From positions 1 through 45,884 of the forward strand of contig JAJZKO010000001.1 in the NCBI GenBank assembly GCA_021850805.1: a stretch of 45,884 nucleotides of DNA, read 5' to 3'. The notes beneath the pieces are model-generated. The model was not told the origin of the DNA. It was given only the letters and a program-made list of their open reading frames with translations, and did no database searches. This document shows positions 25,202 through 34,500 of the stretch, piece after piece. The position numbers and the translations under genes were made by a program. Position 1 is the stretch's first letter. Each line of letters begins with the position of its first letter. This DNA is from Microcaldota archaeon. GTDB lineage: Archaea > Micrarchaeota > Micrarchaeia > Micrarchaeales > CABMGC01.

Positions 25202-25318
25202 CTATTTAACGATTACTGTAACTGGCCTGTGCACGCATTTTGAGAGCATTTGGGCCGGCGCTGGCGTGATCCTCTTTTCTTTCCTCTTAAGTGCATGTAT
25301 CACAGGATTGCAGTTCAT
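25202..25318 (-). CDS. possible 38-residue protein coupled to the M20 gene
   Basis: A short frame starts with ATG at 25318, overlapping the stop of the M20 peptidase gene as ATGA, the usual arrangement for translational coupling. It encodes a basic peptide with TPAPAQMLSK and a C-terminal HRPVTVIVK, and ends at TAG 25202, 30 nt before the deiminase start. I recognise no family. The overlap is its main support; chance cannot be excluded at this length. Confidence 0.3.
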   Translation of the reverse strand: MNCNPVIHALKRKEKRITPAPAQMLSKCVHRPVTVIVK

Positions 25319-26445
25319 AAAGATGCGGACTCAATTAACGAAATTATCAGACTTTTTAAGTGGTATAATTCATGTATGCTTATACTTTCGGAATTGGAGT
25401 GCGGGTTGGCACCTCCGCTTGCCATTATCAGTATGTTTGGATATTTGCCGCATAGCACATTTGCCTCAGTAGTGGCCTTGAGCCCGTGAATCTCGAAATT
25501 CAGGCCTGCGGCTTTTGAGGCTTTGCTTGCAAGCTTTGCTATCTGGCTGCCAGCATTTACACTAAACGGCTGCTTGGGATCTTTGTCACCGTAAAACTTA
25601 AATCCGCACCCTGTTGCGTCACATGCTTCCGCCAGCGCACTTTTTATCCCGTCCAGTCGCTTGGTCATTGACTCGATGCTCCTGCCCCTCACTTCCCCCT
25701 CAATTACGACTGCGCCTGGAACAATGTTGGTGCGGGTCCCTCCGCTTATCGTACCGAAGTTCACTATGCTGCCATCAGGGTATGAGCCAAATTTCTGCTT
25801 TGTGATTAGATGCCCTGCAGCCTTGAGCGCATTCCTGCCCGTTTCTGGAGCGAAAGCAGCATGGGCGTCTTTGCCAATTATTTTTATCTTGAAGCTTGAG
25901 TGGCCTAGGGCTTCGTTCATGAATGTTCCCGGATGACCAGAACCGTCTATTACGAAGGTGTAGTCTGGTCGCGGGAATATGTTGATGCTGCTGGCGCCCA
26001 TTATGCCCTGCTCTTCGTTAACAGAGAATACGGATATAACTGTGCAGTGGTGCTCCTTTTTAATCTCCTGCATAGCATAGAGCAGAGCAGCTATAGATGC
26101 TTTATTGTCTACCCCAAGTATAGTTGTCCCGTCGCTGCGTATTCTCCCATTCTTAATGACAGGCCTTATTGGCTTTTTGCCGTCTTCGACTGTATCCATA
26201 TGTGCAACGAACATTATTGTTGGTCCTTTTCCTTCAAGCTTTGCTATGAGATTGCCCGTGTTGCCTCCTGTTTTCTTGTTGGCATTATCGAAGTGGTTAG
26301 GGACCCCGTTTTTGGAGAGATAGCTGCTTAGATGCGTAGCTATACCTAGCTCCTTTCCGCTTGGAGAACTTGTCTTAACAAGATCGCAAAAAAGCTTTTC
26401 TAGTTTTTCCCTGTGCTCTGCTCCGCTTTTATTTTTGGATGGCAT
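25315..26445 (-). CDS. M20-family metallopeptidase (PepT-like)
   Basis: Predicted cytosolic two-zinc exopeptidase or amidohydrolase of about 376 residues. Zinc-site motifs are FVAHMDTV (His and the activating Asp), LGVDNKASIA (bridging Asp), VNEEQGIMG (catalytic Glu pair) and VIDGSG (Asp). The lid/dimerisation domain occupies about residues 185-300 (GKDAHAAFAPETGRNALKA). Sequence style is nearest to tripeptidase T-like members, but deacetylases of N-acetyl-amino acids share the fold. Its place in an arginine block next to a GNAT leaves a role in acetyl-ornithine/-citrulline processing open. ATG 26445 is chosen because the ATG at 26520 would overlap the preceding gene by 70 nt. Confidence 0.82.
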   Translation of the reverse strand: MPSKNKSGAEHREKLEKLFCDLVKTSSPSGKELGIATHLSSYLSKNGVPNHFDNANKKTGGNTGNLIAKLEGKGPTIMFVAHMDTVEDGKKPIRPVIKNGRIRSDGTTILGVDNKASIAALLYAMQEIKKEHHCTVISVFSVNEEQGIMGASSINIFPRPDYTFVIDGSGHPGTFMNEALGHSSFKIKIIGKDAHAAFAPETGRNALKAAGHLITKQKFGSYPDGSIVNFGTISGGTRTNIVPGAVVIEGEVRGRSIESMTKRLDGIKSALAEACDATGCGFKFYGDKDPKQPFSVNAGSQIAKLASKASKAAGLNFEIHGLKATTEANVLCGKYPNILIMASGGANPHSNSESISIHELYHLKSLIISLIESASL

Positions 26446-26450
26446 CTGCG

Positions 26451-27116
26451 TCAGTCCCGCTTTGAGCTGTTTAGAGGCCCTGCGATGTACTGGGCCTTTG
26501 TCAGCTTGTAGAAATGCCACGTTTGATCAAGTTCTTTTACGTTAACGCCAAGCGATTCGATCTCTTTTATCGATATCTCTGTGAAGCCTATCGCATTTTT
26601 AAGCAGTGCCTCGCCCATGCTTGCATCATTCTTTACTTCGACGACTACAGCGTCGGGCCACTTGGCAAATATAAGGTCGAGAACCATGTGGGTGAGAGAA
26701 CCGTTAATACCCTGCTTCCTGAAGTCTTCGTGTGTTACTACGGTACGCAACTCCAAGCATCCTGACCATGCATCTATTGCCATGTGTGCAACTGTTTTCC
26801 CTGTTTCAGGATGCTTGACTACAAATGACATTCCCTCTTTCACCCATGCCTGCAGCTCTTCTGGCAGTCCTTTCTCTATGAGAGCCCCTGTGCCATTTGC
26901 AGAGTGAACCATTTTGAGTATCGCATCGATATCGAAAGGTTCTGTAAGCATGAATTTGAATGTCTGCTTGCTCGCCTGCAGCTGGATTGATTCGCCTGGT
27001 ATAGGCCACATCGGGGCAACCACTTCCTGCCGCCTTGCGACCATTTGCAACGCTTCGTACCCGCTGCCTGCGCCAGCTAAGTTTTTAGAAATTATCTTAT
27101 TGTTCATTTTTACCAT
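26451..27116 (-). CDS. GNAT-family N-acetyltransferase
   Basis: A 221-residue protein with an acetyl-CoA-binding GNAT domain in its C-terminal half: the strand LELRTVVTHEDFRKQGINGS contains the R/Q-x-x-G-x-G/N phosphate loop, and ALLKNAIGFTEISI is the closing helix-strand. The N-terminal ~60 residues are not recognised. ATG at 27107 is an alternative start. It starts its own transcript or sub-operon: a TATA box lies at 27144-27154, and a 16-bp palindrome farther upstream overlaps the argH stop. In this context the substrate could be glutamate or another arginine-pathway amine, but that is inference. Confidence 0.75.
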   Translation of the reverse strand: MVKMNNKIISKNLAGAGSGYEALQMVARRQEVVAPMWPIPGESIQLQASKQTFKFMLTEPFDIDAILKMVHSANGTGALIEKGLPEELQAWVKEGMSFVVKHPETGKTVAHMAIDAWSGCLELRTVVTHEDFRKQGINGSLTHMVLDLIFAKWPDAVVVEVKNDASMGEALLKNAIGFTEISIKEIESLGVNVKELDQTWHFYKLTKAQYIAGPLNSSKRD

Positions 27117-27143
27117 TCTGCCTTTGATTAAGTTAAGTGCGGG

Positions 27144-27154
27144 ATTATATAAAT
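27144..27154 (-). promoter_or_regulatory. TATA box of the GNAT-M20-deiminase transcript
   Basis: On the minus strand this reads ATTTATATAAT, centred about 33 bp before ATG 27116. It indicates that the downstream half of the arginine block can be transcribed independently of argGH. Confidence 0.5.
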
Positions 27155-27190
27155 AGTTTATGACACATTTGTTATAAAATAGGAGAAATA

Positions 27191-27206
27191 TGTATCAAAT
27201 TATACA
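27191..27206. promoter_or_regulatory. palindromic operator candidate, copy 1
   Basis: TGTATCAAATTATACA has perfect 5-bp arms (TGTAT/ATACA). It overlaps the argH stop codon and lies about 50 bp upstream of the GNAT TATA box. Fourteen of sixteen bases match the element at 29882-29897 beside the HTH-ACT regulator gene. Confidence 0.55.
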
Positions 27207-28396
27207 TTTTTCCCGTATTCGTCTGCTATCTTTTTATATGCGTCCCTGAACGGAACGCCTTTAGTTACAAGATCATACGCCCTTGACGTAGCGTATAGCT
27301 CGTCGGACATTGCCTTTGCGCAGTTTTGCCTGTTAACCCTTAGGTTCTTGAATAGCAGCGCAGCAATCTTAAGGCTGGCGCTTGTGATCTCAAAGCCCTT
27401 TATCAGAGGGGCCTTCGTTAGGGATAGGTCTGCGTTGTAGCCCGTAGGGAGATTGGCTAGGAGGGATTGCACCTGAAATTCGTAGCCGAGTATTATGTGA
27501 TACTTTGCGCGCATAAGCTCAAGGAAATCCGGGTTGCGCTTGTTGGGCATCATCGAACTTCCGGTTGTGAATTCCCTTGGAAGTTCGTAATAACCGAATT
27601 CAGGCATGGTGAATACTATCAGTTCTGCGGATATGCGGTTTAAATCCAGCATCACCTGGCTCAGGGCATGGAGTATCGTGGCTTCAAATTTTCCCCTGCT
27701 GAGCTGTGCGTAGATCGGATTTACCTGTATCCTTGAGAAACCTAGCTCTTTTGCAGTGTATTCTCTGTCAAGCTTTATCGGGCTTCCGTAACCTGCACCT
27801 GTACCGAGAGGCGACTGATTGATTAGCATTAATGTTGCCTCCAGAAGTGATATGTCATCGTTGATTGCATCTATGAATGCATCCGTCCATAATCTTACTG
27901 ATGAAGGCATTGCTTTTCTTGTGTGGGTATAGCCAGGGAGTTCTATGCTGCCGTACTTCCCCTTGAAATGAAGCATGGCGGCGGTCAGCTTTTTCGCCAG
28001 GGATATGCATGCCGTGAGGTTCTCCCTCGAGTACAGCCGGAGTGCAACTAGAACCTGGTCGTTCCTCGACCTTCCCGTATGGATTTTCTTCCCAAGCTGG
28101 CCCAGATTCTTAGTCAGATAATTCTCGATTGCCGTATGGCAGTCCTCGTCCTCCTTTGAGATCTCGAACTTTCCCTGCTCGAGGAGTTTTATTATTGTAT
28201 TTAAGGACGAACCAAGCTTGGAAGCCTCTTTCGGAGTCAGTATGCCTATTCTGGCAAGCATTTTGGCATGTGCAATGGATGCTATGCAATCATACTTTGC
28301 TATTTTAAGATCCAGCAAGTACTCTTCGCCTGCTATGTAATCCTCTATCTCACCATTTATTGAGTAGCCTTTGTACCAGAGCTTTTTCGCCTTCAT
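27200..28396 (-). CDS. argH: argininosuccinate lyase
   Basis: Last step of arginine synthesis: argininosuccinate to arginine plus fumarate, cytosolic. Of 398 residues, somewhat shorter than the usual 450-460. Signature GSSMMPNKRNPD near residue 280 contains the catalytic serine loop. GRSRNDQVLVALRLY, with the substrate-binding HTGRSRND, lies near 100, and LPGYTHTRKAMPSS near 150 supplies the catalytic His region. It follows argG by 10 nt on the same strand. The C-terminal ~50 residues of longer homologues seem trimmed, but all catalytic loops are present. Confidence 0.95.
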   Translation of the reverse strand: MKAKKLWYKGYSINGEIEDYIAGEEYLLDLKIAKYDCIASIAHAKMLARIGILTPKEASKLGSSLNTIIKLLEQGKFEISKEDEDCHTAIENYLTKNLGQLGKKIHTGRSRNDQVLVALRLYSRENLTACISLAKKLTAAMLHFKGKYGSIELPGYTHTRKAMPSSVRLWTDAFIDAINDDISLLEATLMLINQSPLGTGAGYGSPIKLDREYTAKELGFSRIQVNPIYAQLSRGKFEATILHALSQVMLDLNRISAELIVFTMPEFGYYELPREFTTGSSMMPNKRNPDFLELMRAKYHIILGYEFQVQSLLANLPTGYNADLSLTKAPLIKGFEITSASLKIAALLFKNLRVNRQNCAKAMSDELYATSRAYDLVTKGVPFRDAYKKIADEYGKNV

Positions 28397-28406
28397 CAGC
28401 TTACCT

Positions 28407-29666
<1,260 letters not shown>

Positions 29667-29687
29667 AGTTCTCATCTTGCGAAGTGT

Positions 29688-29697
29688 AATTTATAGG
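29688..29697 (-). promoter_or_regulatory. TATA box of argG
   Basis: The minus strand reads CCTATAAATT here, 18-27 bp before the possible argG starts. No copy of the 16-bp palindrome lies adjacent to this promoter; the nearest is about 185 bp away at 29882. Confidence 0.5.
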
Positions 29698-29881
29698 TGA
29701 CATCCTCCAACGACTAAAGATCAAAAAGTTAGATGGATACCGATACGCCATCCAGTTTTCTGCATGCATTGGAAAAGGTGTGCGCATTATTTGCCCGGGT
29801 TTCGTAATAAGATTCCCGTATAGATGACTACTTCATTATTAATAAGTTTGCCGCACCATTTAATAATAAATAGTATATATG

Positions 29882-29897
29882 TGTACCAAATGATACA
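29882..29897. promoter_or_regulatory. palindromic operator candidate, copy 2
   Basis: TGTACCAAATGATACA lies directly between a TATA-like TAGTATATAT (29871-29880) and the ATG of the regulator gene at 29906, where a bound repressor would block transcription start. It matches the element at 27191-27206 in 14 of 16 positions. Confidence 0.6.
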
Positions 29898-29905
29898 GTG
29901 AATGC

Positions 29906-30505
29906 ATGACAATATCCAATGTAGTAAGGATGTATTTGAAAAGCAAGCCCTACACGCTTGAGGCGCTGGATAGCGGGATAGTGAATTACAGCGCTCTTTC
30001 AAGGCTAATGCAGAAGCAGCTCGGGATTAAAAACTATCAGGCTATAAAAGCGGCAATACGTAGATATGCTGAGGACAGAGAAGTTCTTAGGGAGGGCATA
30101 GAGATGCGCGCCCTTGGCATACTCAGGGAAAACAGGATGGCACTCCTTGATGGAGTGAGGGTCATAATATCCACTGGTGATCTGGAGATTGAGAGCGATG
30201 CCAAAGTGAAGATGGACGACTATTACATATACCTGACAAGGAAAGACGTGCTCAAGTCCCTGGACAAGAAAGCAAGGAAAAGCCTTGTAAAAGTAAGGGA
30301 TAGCTGTTCTGCGATTATAATATATTCTGAGGAGGGAATTGAAGGCGCCTCAGGTGTTATAGCCTTCCTCGCATCACTTCTGGCAGAGCAGAATATCAAC
30401 GTAGTAGAATTCATATCCTGCTACACCGAGACGATAGTAGTAGTCAGCAAGGAAGACTCACTGAGAAGCTATTCTCTTCTTGCAGAAGTAATATCATCCC
30501 ACTAG
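29906..30505 (+). CDS. HTH-ACT transcriptional regulator, candidate arginine regulator
   Basis: A 199-residue protein. Residues 1-75 look like a helix-turn-helix region (YSALSRLMQKQLGIKNYQAI, with a basic helix IKAAIRRYAE). The C-terminal ~50 residues, GVIAFLASLLAEQNINVVEF followed by ISCYTETIVVVSKED, are a clear ACT domain, the usual amino-acid sensor. The middle is an alpha/beta segment. It is divergent from argG and has a palindrome between its TATA box and start codon, so autoregulation is likely. It is not homologous in layout to bacterial ArgR. The effector is inferred from the neighbourhood. Confidence 0.7.
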   Translation: MTISNVVRMYLKSKPYTLEALDSGIVNYSALSRLMQKQLGIKNYQAIKAAIRRYAEDREVLREGIEMRALGILRENRMALLDGVRVIISTGDLEIESDAKVKMDDYYIYLTRKDVLKSLDKKARKSLVKVRDSCSAIIIYSEEGIEGASGVIAFLASLLAEQNINVVEFISCYTETIVVVSKEDSLRSYSLLAEVISSH

Positions 30506-30518
30506 TCTCGTTCTTGCA

Positions 30519-30556
30519 GAATACAAAAAATAAATTGCAGGACCAGATGGCCTGCA
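30519..30556 (-). terminator. intrinsic-type terminator of the candidate RNA
   Basis: TGCAGG (30551-30556 on the minus strand) pairs with CCTGCA (30536-30541), capped by a CC/GG extension with a bulged A. Minus-strand sequence after it is ATTTATTTTTTG, a T-rich release tract. It points away from the candidate RNA promoter, as expected for its 3' end. Confidence 0.6.
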
Positions 30557-30743
30557 CATGAGGGTCAACGCCAAGAGTTAAGCACACGGACAGCTAAGGC
30601 GAAGAGCCACTTACGCAGTCACGCCCTGTTACCATGCGCTTTCCTTCCCAGCTTTCCTGCACGCGGATCCAATTGCTTGATGACCAATGAAGCGCAGAAC
30701 CGCGCAACAGAACAATACTTTCCTTCAGGCATCCGCATCACCT
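30536..30743 (-). ncRNA. candidate structured non-coding RNA
   Basis: No conserved protein gene is found between 30506 and 30920. On the minus strand a strong TATA box (30767-30776) predicts a start near 30743, and a terminator hairpin closes the unit about 208 nt later. The sequence folds locally: GCGGAT near the 5' end pairs with ATCCGC some 55 nt on, and this encloses TGAAG/CTTCA and GCGC/GCGC stems. It is more GC-rich than the surrounding intergenic DNA. I could not match it to RNase P, SRP or 5S RNA. A 39-codon frame starting at 30738 exists inside it but has codons unlike neighbouring genes. Confidence 0.5.
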
Positions 30744-30766
30744 TGATAATCTTATTTTGGTTTTGC

Positions 30767-30776
30767 TTATATATAC
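30767..30776 (-). promoter_or_regulatory. TATA box of the candidate RNA gene
   Basis: The minus strand reads GTATATATAA, one of the best TATA boxes in the window, yet no convincing protein gene follows on that strand for the next 200 bases. Confidence 0.6.
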
Positions 30777-30920
30777 GCCTTTTATCTTCAACGTCTTATG
30801 TCTAATCGAAGCAGAAGCTGCAGTAAGCGCTGCGCCTATCATCTTCTACGTCAAGGTAGAACCAATTTATTAGGATATGCCCATAATATTCTGTTGAGGA
30901 TTTATCTGAGGCAGGATTCA

Positions 30921-31466
30921 ATGGATATAGTCTTTGTGACATCTAATAAGAATAAGGTACGCGAAGCTAGGATGATTCTTAATGGCTCGGGTATAAGGCT
31001 AAAGGTTGTTCCTGAAGAACTTGATGAGATGCAGTCGCTGGATGTGAAGGCAGTTGCCGCGGATAAGGCGCGCAGGGCTTACGATATGACAAAGATGCGG
31101 ATTATCGTGGAAGATACGGGTTTCTTCTTAGAGTGCTGGAATGGGTTCCCTGGAGCTCTTGCAAAACACATGCAGACGACCATAGGCAACAAAGGAATAG
31201 TGGCCTTGGTAAGCAAAAACAACCGGAATGCTTATTCAGAAACGGCAGTGGCGTACTGCGACGGACATACTACGAAATTATTCAGCGGCAGAGTTGCAGG
31301 GAGCATCTCTGAGGAGGCACGTGGCACAGAAGGATTTGGATGGGATTTTATATTTATCCCAAAAGGGGAGAGTAGGACTTTTGCTGAACTTGGCATGGCT
31401 GAAAAGAATAGATTATCGGCAAGAGCCGTAGCCTTCAGGAAGCTTAGGGATTATCTGACGCGATAA
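30921..31466 (+). CDS. XTP/dITP pyrophosphatase (RdgB/HAM1 family)
   Basis: House-cleaning enzyme that hydrolyses ITP, dITP and XTP to monophosphates. The 181-residue protein begins DIVFVTSNKNKVREAR, where SxNxxK is the nucleotide-binding motif. IVEDTGFFLECWNGFPGALAKH follows, and FGWDFIFIPKG near residue 140 is the purine-recognition FGYDPIFxP motif with Tyr-Asp replaced by Trp-Asp. ATG 30921 is chosen because SNKNK then lies at the normal position; an in-frame ATG at 30798 would add 41 unrelated residues. It converges with hel308. Confidence 0.92.
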   Translation: MDIVFVTSNKNKVREARMILNGSGIRLKVVPEELDEMQSLDVKAVAADKARRAYDMTKMRIIVEDTGFFLECWNGFPGALAKHMQTTIGNKGIVALVSKNNRNAYSETAVAYCDGHTTKLFSGRVAGSISEEARGTEGFGWDFIFIPKGESRTFAELGMAEKNRLSARAVAFRKLRDYLTR

Positions 31467-31481
31467 TGAATTTGCATGTAT

Positions 31482-33620
31482 TCAATCCAGCTGCGCGAGT
31501 ATCCTCTTTGCAGTCTCTTTCCCGAATATCCTCTCTGCCGTTCTGCGTCCTTCTTCTGAACGCAAATCTTTTACGCTTTTTACCCCGCTATTATATAGGG
31601 CACGTGCCCTAACCCTGCCTACCTGCTCCAGGCGCACGAGATCAAGGAGCTCCTTCTTTATTCCGTAGCGCATCCTTACGCGTATCTCAAGAAGAGACAG
31701 GCTTTGAACATGTGTAAGCTTTGCGAGTTCCATGCTCGCATAGAGAAGCCAGTCCGCATTCCTTATTTTGTTGTATATTACCCCAGGGGTTGTCGAGTAA
31801 CCTGCAGCAAGCTCACGCTCTCCTGCCTCTTCAATCCAGTCATTAAGCATAAGCGCCGTTGAGAAAGGGGGCAGTGGATCGTAGTAGTATTCGTCTGAAA
31901 GATAGTATGCTGCGCCCTCCTCTGCTATTGGAGCGTACTTGACGAACTCTTCCTCCGCCTTCTCTACAGGGCGTATATAAGGCCGCATCTCCACAGTGTT
32001 GGATATCATGAATAGCACAGGTATGGTGCCATTTGCCTTTGGGAGCATATCTATGATGCATTTTGCAGATAGAGGATCTATGTATAGCTCGCTTACCCTT
32101 TCCCCTACCCTTGTAGGTGTATATGCATTTCCGCTTTTCTTTATGAAATCCCATTCAGATAGATCTTTAAGGACCATTCCAACTATCTTCTTCATTTGGA
32201 ACATATCACCATATTGTTTGCCGTAGAATGTATCTACAAGGAAACCCATTATGGACTCTTCTGTAATTAGGAACCTTGATGCTATGAATGATAGCACATG
32301 CATCCTAAGTATGGGTATTATTGCAAGATTGGATGTTATCGGATCCGGAGGCGCGGATATGTAACGCCTGTACAGCTCGTTCACCTCGTTCTTCGTCTTC
32401 GCTATGAGCAGCGCCCTGCCCTCTGTATCGTATTTAGGCCTTCCTGCCCTCCCTAGCAGCTGTATTACCTCGTTGACCCCAAGCCTTGATGACCCTTCCC
32501 CGGAGCTGTATCTGGTGGTATCTCTGACGAGCACCGTATGCGCCGGAAGGTTCACCCCCAAGCCGAGGGTGGTGGTTGAGCATATGGCTTTTATCAGGTT
32601 TGCCTTGAACGCGTCTTCGATGAGCTTCCGCTGCTCGTTCACCAGACCGCTATGGTGGAATGCCGTGCCGTTCCTTATGGTATCGGCCAGCTTCTCACAC
32701 TGCAGCGTGGGCCGGCTAAGTACTGAGAGAATCTGATCCGCTAGCTCATCAAGCCTTGCCTTGTACTCTTCCGATTTCCTCTCTCCTATTATCTTCCCAA
32801 TCTTTTCGGCGCCTGCTTCTGCGTTTCTCTTTGTACTGTAGAAGACCAGCGCCTGCTTCCCCATCCTTATGGTATCCTCTACTACCCTTATCTCAGGCAG
32901 CTGCGAGGTTCCTTCAAGTTCGCTGTCGCCCTCAGTTGAATATATGGCATTCTTGAAGATTATGCCACGTCTTATCGGAACTGGCCTGTAGTCGCTGACC
33001 ACGACTTCTGCCCTTAGCCATCGTCCAAGCTCGTCTGCGTTCCCCACGGTTGCGCTCAGGGCTATTATCTGTGCGGACTCGCAGAGCTTGGTTAATCTGG
33101 TTATCAGTATCTCAAGGGTGGGGCCGCGGTCGCTCTCGCCAAGCATATGTATCTCGTCGAATGTTATGCACCCTATCTCATCCAGCCATTCTATACCATG
33201 CCTCATCAGGCTGTCGAATTTTTCTGTTGATGCGAATATCATCTCGTAATCCTTAAGCCATGAATCGTTAGAGTCGAGATCGCCTATCGACATTGCAGCC
33301 TTTATGAAAGGATACTCTTCCTTGAACTCGGAAAACTTCTCGCTGACCAATGCACGCATTGGAGCTATGTATATTGCCTTCTTTCGCCTGTGGATTATCG
33401 ACTTTGTAGCAGCAAGCTCCGATATGAGAGTCTTTCCGCTAGCTGTTGGGGCAGCTACGAGTATATTCTTCCCCTCAAGCAGTCCGGCTCTTACCGCAGT
33501 CTCCTGAGGAGGCGTGAGCTCCCTTATCCCTCTCCTTGACATTGAGAGCATGGTCTCCTCAGGTATTTTGCCCCTGATTTCGTTGATTAGCATCCTTATT
33601 ACCACAGCAGATCCAGTCAA
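31482..33620 (-). CDS. hel308: Hel308-type DNA helicase
   Basis: Superfamily 2 3'-5' helicase acting on stalled forks. Walker A is APTASGKT (57-64), the DEAH-box variant is DEIH (155-158), motif III is LSAT, and motif VI is QLLGRAGRPKYD. A winged helix, the ratchet domain, and a C-terminal helix-hairpin-helix (LVRLEQVGRVRARALYNSGV) complete the architecture. Length 712 is typical. ATG at 33593 is a plausible alternative start, closer to that of homologues. It is divergent from speD across about 190 bp. Confidence 0.95.
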   Translation of the reverse strand: MTGSAVVIRMLINEIRGKIPEETMLSMSRRGIRELTPPQETAVRAGLLEGKNILVAAPTASGKTLISELAATKSIIHRRKKAIYIAPMRALVSEKFSEFKEEYPFIKAAMSIGDLDSNDSWLKDYEMIFASTEKFDSLMRHGIEWLDEIGCITFDEIHMLGESDRGPTLEILITRLTKLCESAQIIALSATVGNADELGRWLRAEVVVSDYRPVPIRRGIIFKNAIYSTEGDSELEGTSQLPEIRVVEDTIRMGKQALVFYSTKRNAEAGAEKIGKIIGERKSEEYKARLDELADQILSVLSRPTLQCEKLADTIRNGTAFHHSGLVNEQRKLIEDAFKANLIKAICSTTTLGLGVNLPAHTVLVRDTTRYSSGEGSSRLGVNEVIQLLGRAGRPKYDTEGRALLIAKTKNEVNELYRRYISAPPDPITSNLAIIPILRMHVLSFIASRFLITEESIMGFLVDTFYGKQYGDMFQMKKIVGMVLKDLSEWDFIKKSGNAYTPTRVGERVSELYIDPLSAKCIIDMLPKANGTIPVLFMISNTVEMRPYIRPVEKAEEEFVKYAPIAEEGAAYYLSDEYYYDPLPPFSTALMLNDWIEEAGERELAAGYSTTPGVIYNKIRNADWLLYASMELAKLTHVQSLSLLEIRVRMRYGIKKELLDLVRLEQVGRVRARALYNSGVKSVKDLRSEEGRRTAERIFGKETAKRILAQLD

Positions 33621-33713
33621 TTTTTGTGTGGCTGCCTCGGTAATTCATTAATCATAATAAATATTTTAATAAGGCGATATACGATTGCATATTTATCGTG
33701 GGGTTTTTGACAG

Positions 33714-33767
33714 ATATATTTAAATATCAATTACATTAATGTAATTCTGTGAAGCACATCTTTGTGC
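33714..33767 (+). promoter_or_regulatory. speD promoter with 18-bp palindrome and hairpin
   Basis: TATATTTAAATAT (from 33715) is the likely TATA region. AATTACATTAATGTAATT at 33729-33746 is a perfect 18-bp palindrome spanning the predicted transcription start, so it is an operator candidate. GCACA (33754-33758) and TGTGC (33763-33767) form a small hairpin in the ~60-nt leader before the ATG. Confidence 0.5.
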
Positions 33768-33806
33768 AAGTCGAACGAAAATTGATATCGTTGGATTGGA
33801 TATATA

Positions 33807-34256
33807 ATGACTAGCGTACAAAAACAACGTTCGAAAATGGCTGTAAAGAGTGCTGGGCTTCCTTCTATTAAGACTCAAAACTTACCAGTCAGCGTGAAGG
33901 AGGAAGAAAAGATTGTAGGCATCCACTTCTTTGGCAATATGTATGAGATAGATCCCGCAGTAGCCACAAACAAGGAATTCCTTGAGAAGGTAGTTCTAAA
34001 AGCGGTTGATATTGCAAAAATGCACCTTGTGGAGAGAAAGGCATGGGCATTCGGAGGGAAGAAAGGCGGCGTCTCGGTGATAGCGCTTGTTACAGAGAGC
34101 CATGTGGCACTGCATACCTGGAATGAATACAAATATGCTACGCTCGATATATACACATGCGGTTCTGACAGCGACCCTAAAGCCGCATTCGATTTTGTTG
34201 TGGAGAATCTTAAGCCCAAGAGGCACCAGATTTTCTACGCTGACAGGAGCATGTAG
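33807..34256 (+). CDS. speD: S-adenosylmethionine decarboxylase
   Basis: Pyruvoyl enzyme that makes decarboxylated SAM, the aminopropyl donor for spermidine. The self-processing site is [10 protein letters not shown]: cleavage between Glu97 and Ser98 would create the pyruvoyl group, with His103 and Cys118 (DIYTCG) completing the active site. The 149 residues include about 35 N-terminal residues before the conserved core ([15 protein letters not shown]); ATG 33837 is an alternative start. Spermidine would be the substrate of the deoxyhypusine synthase at 16724. The leader contains an 18-bp palindrome. Confidence 0.93.
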   Translation: MTSVQKQRSKMAVKSAGLPSIKTQNLPVSVKEEEKIVGIHFFGNMYEIDPAVATNKEFLEKVVLKAVDIAKMHLVERKAWAFGGKKGGVSVIALVTESHVALHTWNEYKYATLDIYTCGSDSDPKAAFDFVVENLKPKRHQIFYADRSM

Positions 34257-34329
34257 AATTTGCAGCTGCTTCCAGATGGCAAATAAGTAATAAATATTTA
34301 TTCAGGTAGAGACTTCTGTAGGTTTATTT

Positions 34330-34401
34330 GCCCTGGTAGCTCAGTGGTAGAGCGCTTGTTTTGTAAACAAGAAGTCGGGGGTTCGATCCCCTCTCAGGGC
34401 T
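34330..34401 (+). tRNA. tRNA-Thr(UGU)
   Basis: A complete intron-free cloverleaf. Acceptor GCCCTGG pairs with TCAGGGC (one G-U), D-arm GCTC/GAGC, anticodon stem CTTGT/ACAAG with loop TTTGTAA (anticodon UGU), variable loop AAGTC, T-stem GGGGG/CCCTC with loop TTCGATC. The discriminator is U, normal for archaeal tRNA-Thr. CCA is not encoded. Confidence 0.97.
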
Positions 34402-34500
34402 TATCTATAAATGACCTATGCCTTTAGTATTCTCGGCTTCTTATCGCTGTTTTTAATAATTTAATAAAGCTGTCAGGTTAATATTGCAAGTGATGAATTT

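Noticed and set aside
25202-25318. LSm-like remnant, from the RPVTVIVK ending
   Set aside because: The resemblance covers fewer than ten residues and the rest of the Sm fold is missing.
30619-30738. 39-codon frame inside the candidate RNA
   Set aside because: Codon choice (CGG, CGT, GCG) is unlike neighbouring genes, no family is recognised, and the surrounding structure favours RNA. It is kept only as the alternative explanation.
30536-30743. RNase P RNA identity for the candidate RNA
   Set aside because: GGTAACAG and GGAAAG strings resemble parts of RNase P RNA, but the complementary P4 strand with ACAGAA is absent.
30798-30920. N-terminal extension of the ITP pyrophosphatase
   Set aside because: The family motif SNKNK should lie within about the first ten residues, as it does from ATG 30921.
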